DNA from: Methylobacter sp.
GTDB taxonomy: Bacteria > Pseudomonadota > Gammaproteobacteria > Methylococcales > Methylomonadaceae
DNA length: 25,540 nucleotides
NCBI GenBank assembly: GCA_023229605.1
Contig: JALNYY010000051.1
Location: forward strand, 1-25,540
Direction of reading: 5' to 3'
Part shown: positions 14,590 through 23,097 of the stretch, one piece after another
How positions within the stretch are numbered: the stretch's first letter is position 1
Layout: each line of letters begins with the position of its first letter
Translations under genes and position numbers: made by a program
The notes under the pieces: generated by a model
What the model saw: only the letters and a program-made list of their open reading frames with translations
Databases searched by the model: none
What the model was told of the DNA's origin: nothing

Positions 14590-16779
14590 TTATGGTTGAG
14601 GATTAAAATTAATTTTAGCCTGCGGGTCACCATAGAGAACATAAGCCAGGAAAGTAAGGTGATTCTTACTTTCCCATTGCTCTCTAATAGTTTGTAGAAT
14701 TTCCCCCAGGGTTTTGCCGGACTGCGAGAAAGCCGCCAGATAAAATTGTTCGGTAATTTCTTTTGCATGTTCGTCGCTAATTCTCCAAAGCGGACAGATG
14801 ACCGCACTGGCGCCCGCCGCCAGAAAAGCGGCGGGGAGACCGACAATCAGTCCAAGCTGATTCCCCGCCGCTGCGGCTTGGCAGGCGTTTAAAAAGATTA
14901 TGGGGTGCTGCTTACCGAGTCCGTCCTGAACTTCCCATCCGTTAATAGCCAGAGGCGTAATATTTTCAGGATAATCTTCCATGATCAGCTCATTCAGCAA
15001 AGAGTTCTTATTTGAGTTCTGGCCGTGGCAAGCAAAATGTACAGCTTGGGCAGTACCATTCTTTAAAAAATCCAAAATGGTTGTTGAATTTAGCGCAATA
15101 CGCTGGGATTTATAGTGTTCTGTGAGCCAATCAAGCTCGCCTTCGACCCAGGGAAGCGGATTAATTGGAGGCAAATTAGGGTAGCCCGAGCCGGTCACTA
15201 CAAACTGCCGTACACTGATATTTTGGACAAGACGGGATGAAGCTTCGGCAATCCAGCGCCCGACGGCGTGACGGATACCCAAAAATTCCGGCGAAACGCC
15301 TTTATTAGCTATATGCATAAGCTCCCAAGGCACACACGATTCATCCGAGATAAACAGGATGCTATTGAAATTGGTATTCAAGGCATTGTAAAGTTTCCAG
15401 TAAGCTTCTTTGAAAGCTTCGGGCGTACTGTCGTAGATAGTTTTTCCTATACCTTCGATATTCGCCTCCTTCACCTCAGTAAGATTAACGCCGGCATAGG
15501 GTTCCAACAGCGTTTTAACCCAAGCCTCGGCGCCGTCCGGTATTTCCATGATCGCTTTGGAACTTCCGGTGAACTCAAGGTGGGGCGACAGAAAACTCCA
15601 GAGATAGTTATTACCCTGTTGATGCTGAATACGCACTAGCAAATCAGCAGGCTGGGCGCCTTGCTCAATGTTAAGACACTTCTGCCATTCACTTTCCGGC
15701 GGCTTGGGAAGCTTCTTTACTTTCGCAATAGAATCATCCAGCCGTAAGTCCAGAAACCGCCTCCCTTCACCACACCAGCGGTTTTCATAATAAAAATTGG
15801 CGCGAACCAACAGTTTTTCGCGTTCCGGATAATCTCCGTTAGCGTCGAGGGTTAAATCAGGGGCTGTTATCGTGAACTGCGCTGATTTTATCGTGCCGTC
15901 AGCCTTGCTATAGTCGAGGTCTCGCCATTCAGAATAGTCTGCACACAGCAAATGCACACGCATCTTAAATACAACCTCAGGCGGTTCATCTGGAAGCATG
16001 ACTGTCCCGACGGTTGTTCCGCTGGGAACATCTTTAAGGGTAACTTCCAGGTCAACGGAATCACCGGGAACAGGATGTTCATTGGACGCTTTAATGTCGG
16101 GATAGGCTTGGTGGATAGGTATGACCGGGATTGATTTTGTATCGGTATCGGCAGAAGACGTAACTACAACATTCAGCCCCTCCTGTGCATCATAACCAAA
16201 CAATTTAGAATCTGCCGTATCAGCGGCGTGATAGGTTGGTATTCCACGATAAGATTGGATTGTTTCCGGGATTCCGACATAACCGAACAATCTATTTTCT
16301 TGCTTACTCATTTTTTTTCCTTGAACCTGAACAGGATCAAAGACGCCTTGCGGTTTATTACCTTGCAATAAGACTGGAAAATTAGCGGAATTCCACCCGC
16401 CCCGATAAAAATGTTCATCCCAGCTTGAGATTTTTTTATTTACAACAGGCGCCGAGTCAGTCTCATGGAATGGGATCAGCTCCATCAAAGGTAACATCTT
16501 GCTTGCTGAATCACTCTTTATCCTTATCTTATCAATTAGATATGAAATAGGAGTCCCCTCAATATCCTCAGGTATATTCGGGAACGAGCCAGGATTCTTA
16601 ATCCAGAATAAAAGCTGCGCCGGGCGACACACATAAAACCAGTAATTATCGGCTTCCTGTTTTGGGCGGCGCAACACGATATAGGCATATTGCGTCTTAT
16701 CCAACGTATCTATGATTTGACCCACTGTCATGCTGGTTTCAATGATACAAATATTTTTATTTAGTCGAATCTCAGACAT
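14590..16779 (-). CDS. CHAT-domain (caspase-like) protease
   Basis: The product is 729 residues. The C-terminal 250 residues are a CHAT domain, a caspase/separase-fold cysteine protease. The catalytic His585 lies in VHFACHG and Cys633 in FLNACQAAA, followed by LPAAFLAAGASAVICPLW and a C-terminal YGDPQ, all typical. An N-terminal module (residues 1-125) weakly recalls a CBS-like fold. A linker with LFGY twice (about 164 and 193) and a beta-rich, Ig-like stretch (about 215-350) follow; none is assigned to a family. I chose the ATG at 16779 because AGGGGAT precedes it; an in-frame ATG 24 bases upstream has no such site. Known CHAT proteases act in type III-E CRISPR and gasdermin-like cell-death systems, so a defence role is plausible but inferred. 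Confidence 0.88.
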   Translation of the reverse strand: MSEIRLNKNICIIETSMTVGQIIDTLDKTQYAYIVLRRPKQEADNYWFYVCRPAQLLFWIKNPGSFPNIPEDIEGTPISYLIDKIRIKSDSASKMLPLMELIPFHETDSAPVVNKKISSWDEHFYRGGWNSANFPVLLQGNKPQGVFDPVQVQGKKMSKQENRLFGYVGIPETIQSYRGIPTYHAADTADSKLFGYDAQEGLNVVVTSSADTDTKSIPVIPIHQAYPDIKASNEHPVPGDSVDLEVTLKDVPSGTTVGTVMLPDEPPEVVFKMRVHLLCADYSEWRDLDYSKADGTIKSAQFTITAPDLTLDANGDYPEREKLLVRANFYYENRWCGEGRRFLDLRLDDSIAKVKKLPKPPESEWQKCLNIEQGAQPADLLVRIQHQQGNNYLWSFLSPHLEFTGSSKAIMEIPDGAEAWVKTLLEPYAGVNLTEVKEANIEGIGKTIYDSTPEAFKEAYWKLYNALNTNFNSILFISDESCVPWELMHIANKGVSPEFLGIRHAVGRWIAEASSRLVQNISVRQFVVTGSGYPNLPPINPLPWVEGELDWLTEHYKSQRIALNSTTILDFLKNGTAQAVHFACHGQNSNKNSLLNELIMEDYPENITPLAINGWEVQDGLGKQHPIIFLNACQAAAAGNQLGLIVGLPAAFLAAGASAVICPLWRISDEHAKEITEQFYLAAFSQSGKTLGEILQTIREQWESKNHLTFLAYVLYGDPQAKINFNPQP

Positions 16780-16802
16780 TTTTATCCCCTTTGCCTTTTG
16801 CA

Positions 16803-16859
16803 ATCTAACGTTGCTCGAAATTGACGGACCCGATGCACCTTGTGCGTGGATTGTTGGGC
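16803..16859 (-). other. attC-like element upstream of the CHAT gene (weak)
   Basis: On the minus strand GCCCAAC (16859-16853) and GTTAGAT (16809-16803) fit the integron core-site consensuses RYYYAAC and GTTRRRY. They are 57 bp end to end, and the CHAT start codon lies about 25 bases beyond. The inner L-box pairing is poor, no integrase is in the window, and no matching site is clear at the other end of the operon. Confidence 0.2.
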
Positions 16860-16883
16860 TTGCGGTCCCCCAGCTATTCCCAT

Positions 16884-16898
16884 GATTATTCGATAATC
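16884..16898. promoter_or_regulatory. Palindromic operator candidate upstream of the CHAT operon
   Basis: GATTAT-TCG-ATAATC is a perfect inverted repeat in the 364-base divergent gap between the CHAT gene and the RRM gene. It lies about 105 bases from the CHAT start. Apart from this and the attC-like element I see nothing definite in 16780-17143; no clear promoter could be fixed for either gene. Confidence 0.35.
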
Positions 16899-17143
16899 TC
16901 TAACTATGCTTTCCAGTCTAGCACACAAACTCCGTTCTTTATCCATCGACGACAGGCTGAATTCGGCCAACCCGCCGCTTTTCGTTTCACTGGATTGCAA
17001 TGGATATGCGATCGCTGCTATCACTGATTAAACGCGCAATAACGCCGGCACAGCCTATATGACACGCTTCAAAGAAAATTAGCGCAACAAAGCCTATTAA
17101 GAAGCTGTATAGTTCATCTATCCATAAATAACACACCGATCCC

Positions 17144-17404
17144 ATGAAACTACTGATACGCAATCTGGCCCGCACTACCACGGAAGCAGAGCTGCGGGCT
17201 ATGTTCGAAGCCCACGGCACAGTGCAGTCCTGCACGCTGGTAATGGACAGCGAAACCGGCGACAGCAAGGGTTTTGGCTTTGTTGAGATGCCCAAACCGG
17301 GCGAGGCCAAGGCGGCAATAAACAGCCTCAACGGCAAGGATGTGGCCGACAGCAAAATCCGCGTTAAAAAGGCCAAACCGGAACAGGATACGGGAAAATC
17401 ATAG
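17144..17404 (+). CDS. Single-RRM RNA-binding protein
   Basis: The product is 86 residues and is almost entirely one RNA recognition motif. RNP2 is LLIRNL (residues 3-8) and RNP1 is KGFGFVEM (near 45-52), with the usual beta-alpha-beta spacing and NGKDVADSKIRVKKA as the final strands. The basic tail KKAKPEQDTGKS is short and lacks the glycine-rich extension of cyanobacterial Rbp proteins. Bacterial RRM proteins of this size bind RNA and are often linked to cold or stress responses, but targets are unknown. It is monocistronic: the CHAT gene is divergent and the efflux operon starts 121 bases later. Confidence 0.9.
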   Translation: MKLLIRNLARTTTEAELRAMFEAHGTVQSCTLVMDSETGDSKGFGFVEMPKPGEAKAAINSLNGKDVADSKIRVKKAKPEQDTGKS

Positions 17405-17427
17405 CCTGATAATATGCAGCCGCCGGC

Positions 17428-17449
17428 GCAGGGAAACGGCGCACCCTGC
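17428..17449 (+). terminator. Possible terminator after the RRM gene
   Basis: GCAGGG and CCCTGC pair around a 10-base loop, followed by ATAACTTTT. The T-tract is weak. Confidence 0.35.
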
Positions 17450-17464
17450 ATAACTTTTCAATTC

Positions 17465-17490
17465 TGACAATATTGTAATCTTCCCGTCAT
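17465..17490 (+). promoter_or_regulatory. Two overlapping response-regulator-like boxes before the efflux operon
   Basis: TGACAA-TA-TTGTAA (17465-17478) is one base from the TGACAA-NN-TTGTCA core I recall for the copper regulator CusR/CopR. Overlapping it, TTGTAAT-CTTC-CCGTCAT (17473-17490) is a direct repeat with 11-base period like a PhoB-type box. Both lie 35-60 bases before the start of the outer-membrane gene. They fit control by an OmpR-family regulator, but the regulator cannot be named. Confidence 0.35.
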
Positions 17491-17525
17491 GCTGCTGTTT
17501 GGAATAGACTGCTAATATTTCCGGC

Positions 17526-18941
17526 ATGCAACGACTCCCCCATCTGACACTATTCGTCCTGTTAAGCCTTGCGCTGACCGGTTGCGCTCGTTTTGAGGAT
17601 CATCCTCTAAATCCCGCCGACTCTGCAACCCGCATCGAAGCACGTACCCTGTCCGGCGCGGGGTTGCGGGATTTTATCGATAGCGTTAGCGCAAACAAAA
17701 GCGGGCAGCCTCCCAAAGCCTGGGATATTGACAGGCTGACGCTGGCGGCGATTTATTACCATCCCGATCTCGCCCTGGCCCGCGCTCAAGCGGAAACAGC
17801 CGATGCAGCGATTACAACGGCAGGCCAACGACCCAATCCCAATATCGCGCTTTCACCGACTTGGGTAACCAATATTGCGGCGGCGGCAGCTCCCTGGATC
17901 GTCGGTAGTTCTATCAGCATTCCGGTCGAAACCGCCGGAAAACGCGGTTTCCGTTTAGACAAAACTCAGCACCTCACCGATGCGGCTCGCTTGCGGATAG
18001 CGGATGCGGCCTGGATTGTACGCGGCCGGTTGCGTCTGGCGATGTTGGAAGCTTATGCTGCTGAGGAAGCAGAACGGCTGCTCCAACAACAGCTTGCCGT
18101 TCAACAGGCGATGACCGAACACCTGGAACAACAACTGTCAGCCGGTGAAATAACCCGTCCGGAAGTCATTCGCTCGCATCTCGCCTTAAACCAAATGAAA
18201 TTGAATGCCGCCGCGGCACGGAAAAGAAGCGCCGAAAGCCGGGTATTGCTGGCCGCCGCTGTCGGTGTGCCGGTTGATGCGCTGGCAGGGATTAAGCTCG
18301 ATTTTACCAATCTTGCCCGGCCACCCGATTTGCGCCTTATTTCAGTAGCCAAATTGAGAGAAACCGCCTTGCAGAAGCGCCCCGATGTGTTGGCTGCGCT
18401 GGCGGATTACGAGGGCGCGCAATCCGCATTGCAGCTGGAAATCGCCAACCAGTATCCCAATATTCAAGCCAACCCCGGCTATACGTTTGATCTAGGGGCC
18501 AATTATTGGACCTTGGGCGCAACTGCGCTGCAGTTACCGGTATTAAATCAAAACCAAGGCCCCATTGCCGAAGCCGAGGCTAAACGACGCGAGCTTGCCG
18601 TGCGTTTCGAGGCCTTGCAAATGCGCATTCTTGGCGATATTGACCGCGTCCATGCAGGCTTGGCGGCGGTGCTCGCCAAGTGGCTGGCGGCTGAAAAACA
18701 AATGCATATTCAGCAGGATAACCTGCATTCAGCCGTAGCCCTGTTCCAGGCGGGGGAAACCGACCGTCTGGCGCTGCTCGGCGCGGAACTGGAAAATGCC
18801 GCCGCCGAGCGCGCCCGCCTGGATGCGCTGGTCGAAACCCAACAAACTCTCAATGCGCTGGAAGATACCTTGCGCTATCCGATTGCCTCCACGCTCACTG
18901 CGGCTTTAATCTCCGACTCCGCAACCAGGAAAGCCCCCTAA
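17526..18941 (+). CDS. TolC/CzcC-family outer membrane efflux lipoprotein
   Basis: The product is 471 residues, the usual length of the outer-membrane channel of tripartite RND pumps. It starts MQRLPHLTLFVLLSLALTGC, a lipoprotein signal with lipobox LTGC (Cys20). Two outer-membrane-efflux repeats follow, rich in long Ala/Glu/Gln coiled-coil helices (for example AEEAERLLQQQLAVQQAM near residues 179-196 and a second helix block near 360-430). Strand-forming segments such as NPNIALSPTW and YPNIQANPGYTFDLG lie before each helix pair. It overlaps the adaptor gene by one base (TAATG), so the three genes form one coupled operon. Similarity is closest to the CzcC style of channel, but the pump is not a metal type (see the permease). 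Confidence 0.88.
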   Translation: MQRLPHLTLFVLLSLALTGCARFEDHPLNPADSATRIEARTLSGAGLRDFIDSVSANKSGQPPKAWDIDRLTLAAIYYHPDLALARAQAETADAAITTAGQRPNPNIALSPTWVTNIAAAAAPWIVGSSISIPVETAGKRGFRLDKTQHLTDAARLRIADAAWIVRGRLRLAMLEAYAAEEAERLLQQQLAVQQAMTEHLEQQLSAGEITRPEVIRSHLALNQMKLNAAAARKRSAESRVLLAAAVGVPVDALAGIKLDFTNLARPPDLRLISVAKLRETALQKRPDVLAALADYEGAQSALQLEIANQYPNIQANPGYTFDLGANYWTLGATALQLPVLNQNQGPIAEAEAKRRELAVRFEALQMRILGDIDRVHAGLAAVLAKWLAAEKQMHIQQDNLHSAVALFQAGETDRLALLGAELENAAAERARLDALVETQQTLNALEDTLRYPIASTLTAALISDSATRKAP

Positions 18942-19996
18942 TGAAATCAGGCCGTTGGCTAAAAATCGCAACAATAGCTGTCTGCATAATCGGGTGTAGC
19001 CCGGCTGTATCGGCCGATGAACCGGAACCTGCAACCGAAGTGGCCGTGCAGACCGGCAAAATAATCAAGACAACCTTGCATCGTTATGTCATGGTTTACG
19101 GCATGGTTGAACCGGAACCTGCGGCAGGCGGCAAACCGGCGGCCGGTTCGAAAATAGCCGCGCCGGTCGCGGGTATCCTCGCGCAAATCCATTGCGAGGA
19201 AGGCCAACGGGTGAAAAAAGGCGATTTGTTGTTCGAGCTGGATACGCGCAGCGCCGACGCCCTGATTGCCAGGGCCGAAGTGTCCGTCGAATTTGCGCAA
19301 AAGAATTTCGCGCGCAAACAACAACTGAGCGCTACCGATAACGTCTCGCGCAAGCTCTATGACGAAGCCGAGCTATTGCTCCAGACCGCCCGCAAGGATT
19401 TGCTCACCGCCCAGACCCAACGCGAGTTATTGTTGATTAAAGCGCCTTTATCCGGCACCGTCGCCGCCATCCATTTCAAAGTCGGGGAGGAGGTGAGTCC
19501 GAATGCGGTATTCGCGGACTTGATCGACCTGGACCGTTTGGACATCGCTATGCGCGTGCCCAGCCTGGAAGCGGCTACACTCCGCTTGGGGCAGCCGGTG
19601 GAAATCAGCGCCGGTCCGGCAGAAAGCGGCGTTCAACCGGGAAAACTGGCTTTTATCGGCCCCCAGGTCGATCCGCTGACCGACACCGTATTGGTCAGGG
19701 CTGCGCAGCCCGCTGATTCCGGGCTGCGGCCGGGACAATTCGTCAATGCGCGCATCGTCGCCGGAGAACGCCCTGACCGTTTGGCGGTTCCGATCGAAAG
19801 CGTGGTAACCCGGGCAGGGACAAGCATGATCGCCATCATTGAAGGCGACAACGCCAAATTGAAGGCCGTCAAGCCGGGTTGGCGCGACGGCAGGCTGATC
19901 GAAATATCGGGCGAGGGATTACAGGAAGGCATGGCTATTGTCACCCAAGGCGTTTACGGCCTGCCGCCTGAAACGCGCATCCGGGTGCTGAAATAA
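18941..19996 (+). CDS. RND efflux periplasmic adaptor subunit (HlyD/CzcB-like)
   Basis: The product is 351 residues. The N-terminus is a secretion signal; cleavage after AVSA or lipidation at IIGC (about residue 19) are both possible. A biotinyl-lipoyl-like domain follows: KIAAPVAGILAQIHCEEGQRVKKGDLLFELD (cut here as two motifs, KIAAPVAGIL and GQRVKKGDLLFELD, near residues 70-100). Next come a short alpha-hairpin (near 105-150), the returning lipoyl half IKAPLSGTVAAI, and beta-barrel and membrane-proximal domains up to the C-terminus. It links the outer-membrane channel to the inner-membrane pump. The start and stop both overlap neighbouring genes by one base (TAATG), indicating translational coupling. 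No metal-binding N-terminal extension is seen. Confidence 0.9.
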   Translation: MKSGRWLKIATIAVCIIGCSPAVSADEPEPATEVAVQTGKIIKTTLHRYVMVYGMVEPEPAAGGKPAAGSKIAAPVAGILAQIHCEEGQRVKKGDLLFELDTRSADALIARAEVSVEFAQKNFARKQQLSATDNVSRKLYDEAELLLQTARKDLLTAQTQRELLLIKAPLSGTVAAIHFKVGEEVSPNAVFADLIDLDRLDIAMRVPSLEAATLRLGQPVEISAGPAESGVQPGKLAFIGPQVDPLTDTVLVRAAQPADSGLRPGQFVNARIVAGERPDRLAVPIESVVTRAGTSMIAIIEGDNAKLKAVKPGWRDGRLIEISGEGLQEGMAIVTQGVYGLPPETRIRVLK

Positions 19997-22900
19997 TGCG
20001 CAGCTCCGTCTTCGGGTCTTTTGCCACCCGCCACGGCCTGGTCATTGCTTTTCTCTGCGCCGCGCTGTGTCTGGCCGGCGCCTATGCCGCGCTGGGCATG
20101 CCTTCATCGATCTTTCCGCAGACCGACTTTCCGCGCGTCGTCATCCTGATCGACAACGGCGTGATGCCGGCCAACGAGATGATGGCGACCATCACCCGCC
20201 CGGTTGAAGAGGCCATGAAAGACATTCCCGGCGTGCGCACCGTGCGTTCGAAAACCGGGCGCGGTTCGGCGGAAATCAACGTGTTTTTCACCTGGCAGAC
20301 GGATATGGTGCAGGCGGAGCTGTTCGTGCAGGGGCGGCTTGCGGTCGTGCAAAAAAACCTGCCGGCCACCGCCGGCTCGGCGGTCTGGCGTCTCACCTTT
20401 GCCGCCTTCCCGGTCGTCGGCCTCAGCCTGACCGGCCCCGATTATCCCCTCACCGAACTTTGGGAAACCGCGCGTTACACGATTGGGCCCCGCTTGCTGC
20501 GCATACCCGGCGTCGCCCGCACCGGCATAGTCGGCGGACGCGCGCCGGAATATCACGTCATCGTCGATCCATTGCGCTTGCAAGCCGTAAGCTTAAGCCT
20601 CGCCCAAGTCGCCGATGCGCTGGTCAAAAACAACCTGATCGCGCCGACCGGCATGCTGGAGGAGGACTATAAGCTTTACCTGACGGTGGTGGACGGCCGC
20701 GTCCATACTGTCGAAGACATAGAAAACCTGACCGTCTCGGTGTCCGGCAACGCGCCGGCTACCGGGGCCGTACAACCGGTTGTTCCGGCGATAGCCCATC
20801 CGATCCGGATCAAGGATTTTGCAAAAGTTGAGCGCACCCAGGAACCTGTCTTCAATATCGTCACCGCCAACGGCGTCAATGCCGTGCTGCTCAACGTCTA
20901 CAGCCAGCCGGACGGCAGCACCCTGGACATCGCCAGACAGCTTAAACAGGAGCTGGAATCCCTGAAAAAAGCCTTGCCGCCGGGTATGCAGGCAACAGTC
21001 TTCTACGACCAGTCGCTATTGGTCGGCGATTCCATCAGGAGCGTTTGGGAGGCTATCTTTTTAGGGCTGCTGCTTTCCGTCATCATACTTTACGCGTTCC
21101 TGAAAAATTGGGGCGCGACCTTGATTGCGGCCACAGTCATTCCGGCCACGGTATTGATTACCCTGCTTATGCTGCGCGTCATGGGGCTGGGTTTTAACCT
21201 GATGACTTTAGGCGGCATCGCTGCGGCCATCGGCCTGATTATCGATGACGCCATTGTGGTGGTGGAAGCGGTTCACGCCAGAATTTCCTCAGGCGAACAG
21301 CGCTTGGCGGCGGTGCAGCAGGCCTTGGCGGAAATCTTCCGGCCGTTGCTGGCTTCGACGCTGACGCCGGTGGTGGTGTTCATCCCGCTGGCTTTCCTGG
21401 ACGGCGTTGCAGGCAGCTTTTTCCGGGCCTTGGCGTTGACGATGGTGGTGTCGCTGTTGACCTCGCTGGTGCTGGCCGTCACGCTGATTCCGTCGCTGGC
21501 GGCCTGGTGGATGCCGATAGCCGGGCATAGATCGCCCGGTTCCGAATCAAACTGGCTTGAACGCCTGATTAAAGGCTACGAAAAAATGTTGCGCAAAGCG
21601 CTTAAACAGGCCGGAAAAGTCCTGACCGCTTGCTTCCTGATCTTGACGCTGGGTATCTGGCTGTACGGGCGGCTGGAAAGCGAGTTCCTGCCCTTCATGG
21701 ATGAAGGCGGCTTCGTGATCGATTACCGCGCCCCCTGGGGCACCAGCCTGGCTGAAACCGACCGGCAACTGCGCCAGGCCGAAACCATCCTGCGCGCCAT
21801 GCCGGAGCTGGAAAGCTATTCGCGGCGCACCGGAGCACGGCTGGCTTTGGGTATATCGCAAGCGCACATGGGGGATTTTCTGGTCAAATTAAAACCGGAA
21901 CACCATAGGAAAACCGATGAGGTCGTTGCCGACCTGCGCAAACAGCTTCATATTGCCTCGCCGGGGCTTGAATGGGAATTTGCAGGCATACTCAATGACC
22001 TGATCGGCGATTTGACCTGGTCGCCCCGGCCTATCGAGATCAAACTGTTCTCCACCGATGTCGAATGGCTCAAGCAAAAAGCCCCGCAAGTCGAAGCCGA
22101 ACTTAAGAAAATCGAAGGCGTCGTCGACACCTTCGACGGCCTGGAAACCACCGGCCCGTCGTTGAGCCTGCGGGTGCGTTACACCGATGCGCAACGCTTC
22201 GGCCTGACCGTCAGCGATGTGGCCCTGGCGGCCGGCACGGCCATGCTCGGGCAAAAGGCCTCCTATGTCCTGGAAGGCGACCGGGTCGTTAATATCCGCG
22301 TCAGAATGAATACCGACACGACCGGCCAAATCGCCAGCCTGCGCGAACTGCCGTTGCGGTCAATGGACGGCAGAACCGTGAAGCTGTCGCAAGTGGCGGA
22401 CGTGGTTACCGAACCGGGGCAATTGGAACTGCACCGCGAAGACCTGCGGCAACTGGTGGCCGTTTCCGCCCGCCTGGAAAACCGCGATCTCGGCAGCGCC
22501 ATCGAGGAAATCAAGGCCAAACTCAGCCGGGATCAAAGCTTGCCGCCGGGCGTTTTGGAATTCGGCGGACTCTACCAGCAGCAGCAGGAGTCGTTCCGCA
22601 ACCTGATGGTAGTGCTGTTGGCCTCGATATTCCTGGTATTCACCGTGTTGCTGGTCGAGTTCGGTTCATTCTATGAACCTGTCGCCATTGTGTTCGGTTC
22701 GGTATTGGCGCTGTGCGGCACCGTACTGGCCTGGTATTTGACCGGCACGTCGGTCAATATCGTTTCGTTGCTCGGCGCGATCATCGGTATCGGCGTGGTA
22801 GCGAAAAACGGCATCCTGATGCTCGATTCGGTGCGCCGCTTCGAGGCGCAAGGCGAAAACCTGGAAAATGCGCTGGCGGCGTCGGGTCGGCGGCGCTTGC

Positions 22901-23097
22901 GTCCGGTGCTGATGACCTCGCTGGCGGCGGCGTTGGGGCTGTTGCCCTTGGCTTACGGCATCGGCGCCGGATCGGACATGCTTAAACCGTTGGCTATTGC
23001 GGTGATTGGCGCGCTGACGCTTTCGGTGCTGTTGTCGCTGGTCGCCACGCCCACGGTTTATTTTGTGATGCGTAGACGGACTGCAGCGTCAGGATGA
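19996..23097 (+). CDS. RND efflux pump permease, HAE1-like
   Basis: The product is 1033 residues, full length for an RND transporter with 12 membrane helices and two large periplasmic loops. The proton-relay pair Asp417-Asp418 lies in IGLIIDDAIVVVEAV (TM4), and Lys937 in GVVAKNGILMLDS (TM10), matching the AcrB residues Asp407, Asp408 and Lys940. This DD signature is that of hydrophobe/amphiphile (HAE1) exporters; heavy-metal CzcA/CusA pumps have a different TM4 motif. The substrate is unknown. It is the last gene of the efflux operon and runs tail-to-tail into the anti-sigma gene, overlapping it by 9 bases. GC content appears higher than in the left half of the window. Confidence 0.92.
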   Translation: MRSSVFGSFATRHGLVIAFLCAALCLAGAYAALGMPSSIFPQTDFPRVVILIDNGVMPANEMMATITRPVEEAMKDIPGVRTVRSKTGRGSAEINVFFTWQTDMVQAELFVQGRLAVVQKNLPATAGSAVWRLTFAAFPVVGLSLTGPDYPLTELWETARYTIGPRLLRIPGVARTGIVGGRAPEYHVIVDPLRLQAVSLSLAQVADALVKNNLIAPTGMLEEDYKLYLTVVDGRVHTVEDIENLTVSVSGNAPATGAVQPVVPAIAHPIRIKDFAKVERTQEPVFNIVTANGVNAVLLNVYSQPDGSTLDIARQLKQELESLKKALPPGMQATVFYDQSLLVGDSIRSVWEAIFLGLLLSVIILYAFLKNWGATLIAATVIPATVLITLLMLRVMGLGFNLMTLGGIAAAIGLIIDDAIVVVEAVHARISSGEQRLAAVQQALAEIFRPLLASTLTPVVVFIPLAFLDGVAGSFFRALALTMVVSLLTSLVLAVTLIPSLAAWWMPIAGHRSPGSESNWLERLIKGYEKMLRKALKQAGKVLTACFLILTLGIWLYGRLESEFLPFMDEGGFVIDYRAPWGTSLAETDRQLRQAETILRAMPELESYSRRTGARLALGISQAHMGDFLVKLKPEHHRKTDEVVADLRKQLHIASPGLEWEFAGILNDLIGDLTWSPRPIEIKLFSTDVEWLKQKAPQVEAELKKIEGVVDTFDGLETTGPSLSLRVRYTDAQRFGLTVSDVALAAGTAMLGQKASYVLEGDRVVNIRVRMNTDTTGQIASLRELPLRSMDGRTVKLSQVADVVTEPGQLELHREDLRQLVAVSARLENRDLGSAIEEIKAKLSRDQSLPPGVLEFGGLYQQQQESFRNLMVVLLASIFLVFTVLLVEFGSFYEPVAIVFGSVLALCGTVLAWYLTGTSVNIVSLLGAIIGIGVVAKNGILMLDSVRRFEAQGENLENALAASGRRRLRPVLMTSLAAALGLLPLAYGIGAGSDMLKPLAIAVIGALTLSVLLSLVATPTVYFVMRRRTAASG

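Noticed and set aside
16780..16803. Upstream start for the CHAT protein adding eight residues
   Set aside because: No ribosome site precedes it, while AGGGGAT precedes the ATG at 16779.
16987..17451. 154-residue minus-strand reading frame over the RRM gene
   Set aside because: It is antisense to a clear RRM protein, has no ribosome site and no recognisable domain.
21289..21528. Gln/His/Arg-rich minus-strand frame in the pump gene
   Set aside because: The composition is an artefact of reading GC-rich transporter codons on the reverse strand.
19996..23097. Heavy-metal (CzcA/CusA) identity for the RND pump
   Set aside because: The TM4 motif has the Asp-Asp pair of HAE1 pumps rather than the heavy-metal signature.
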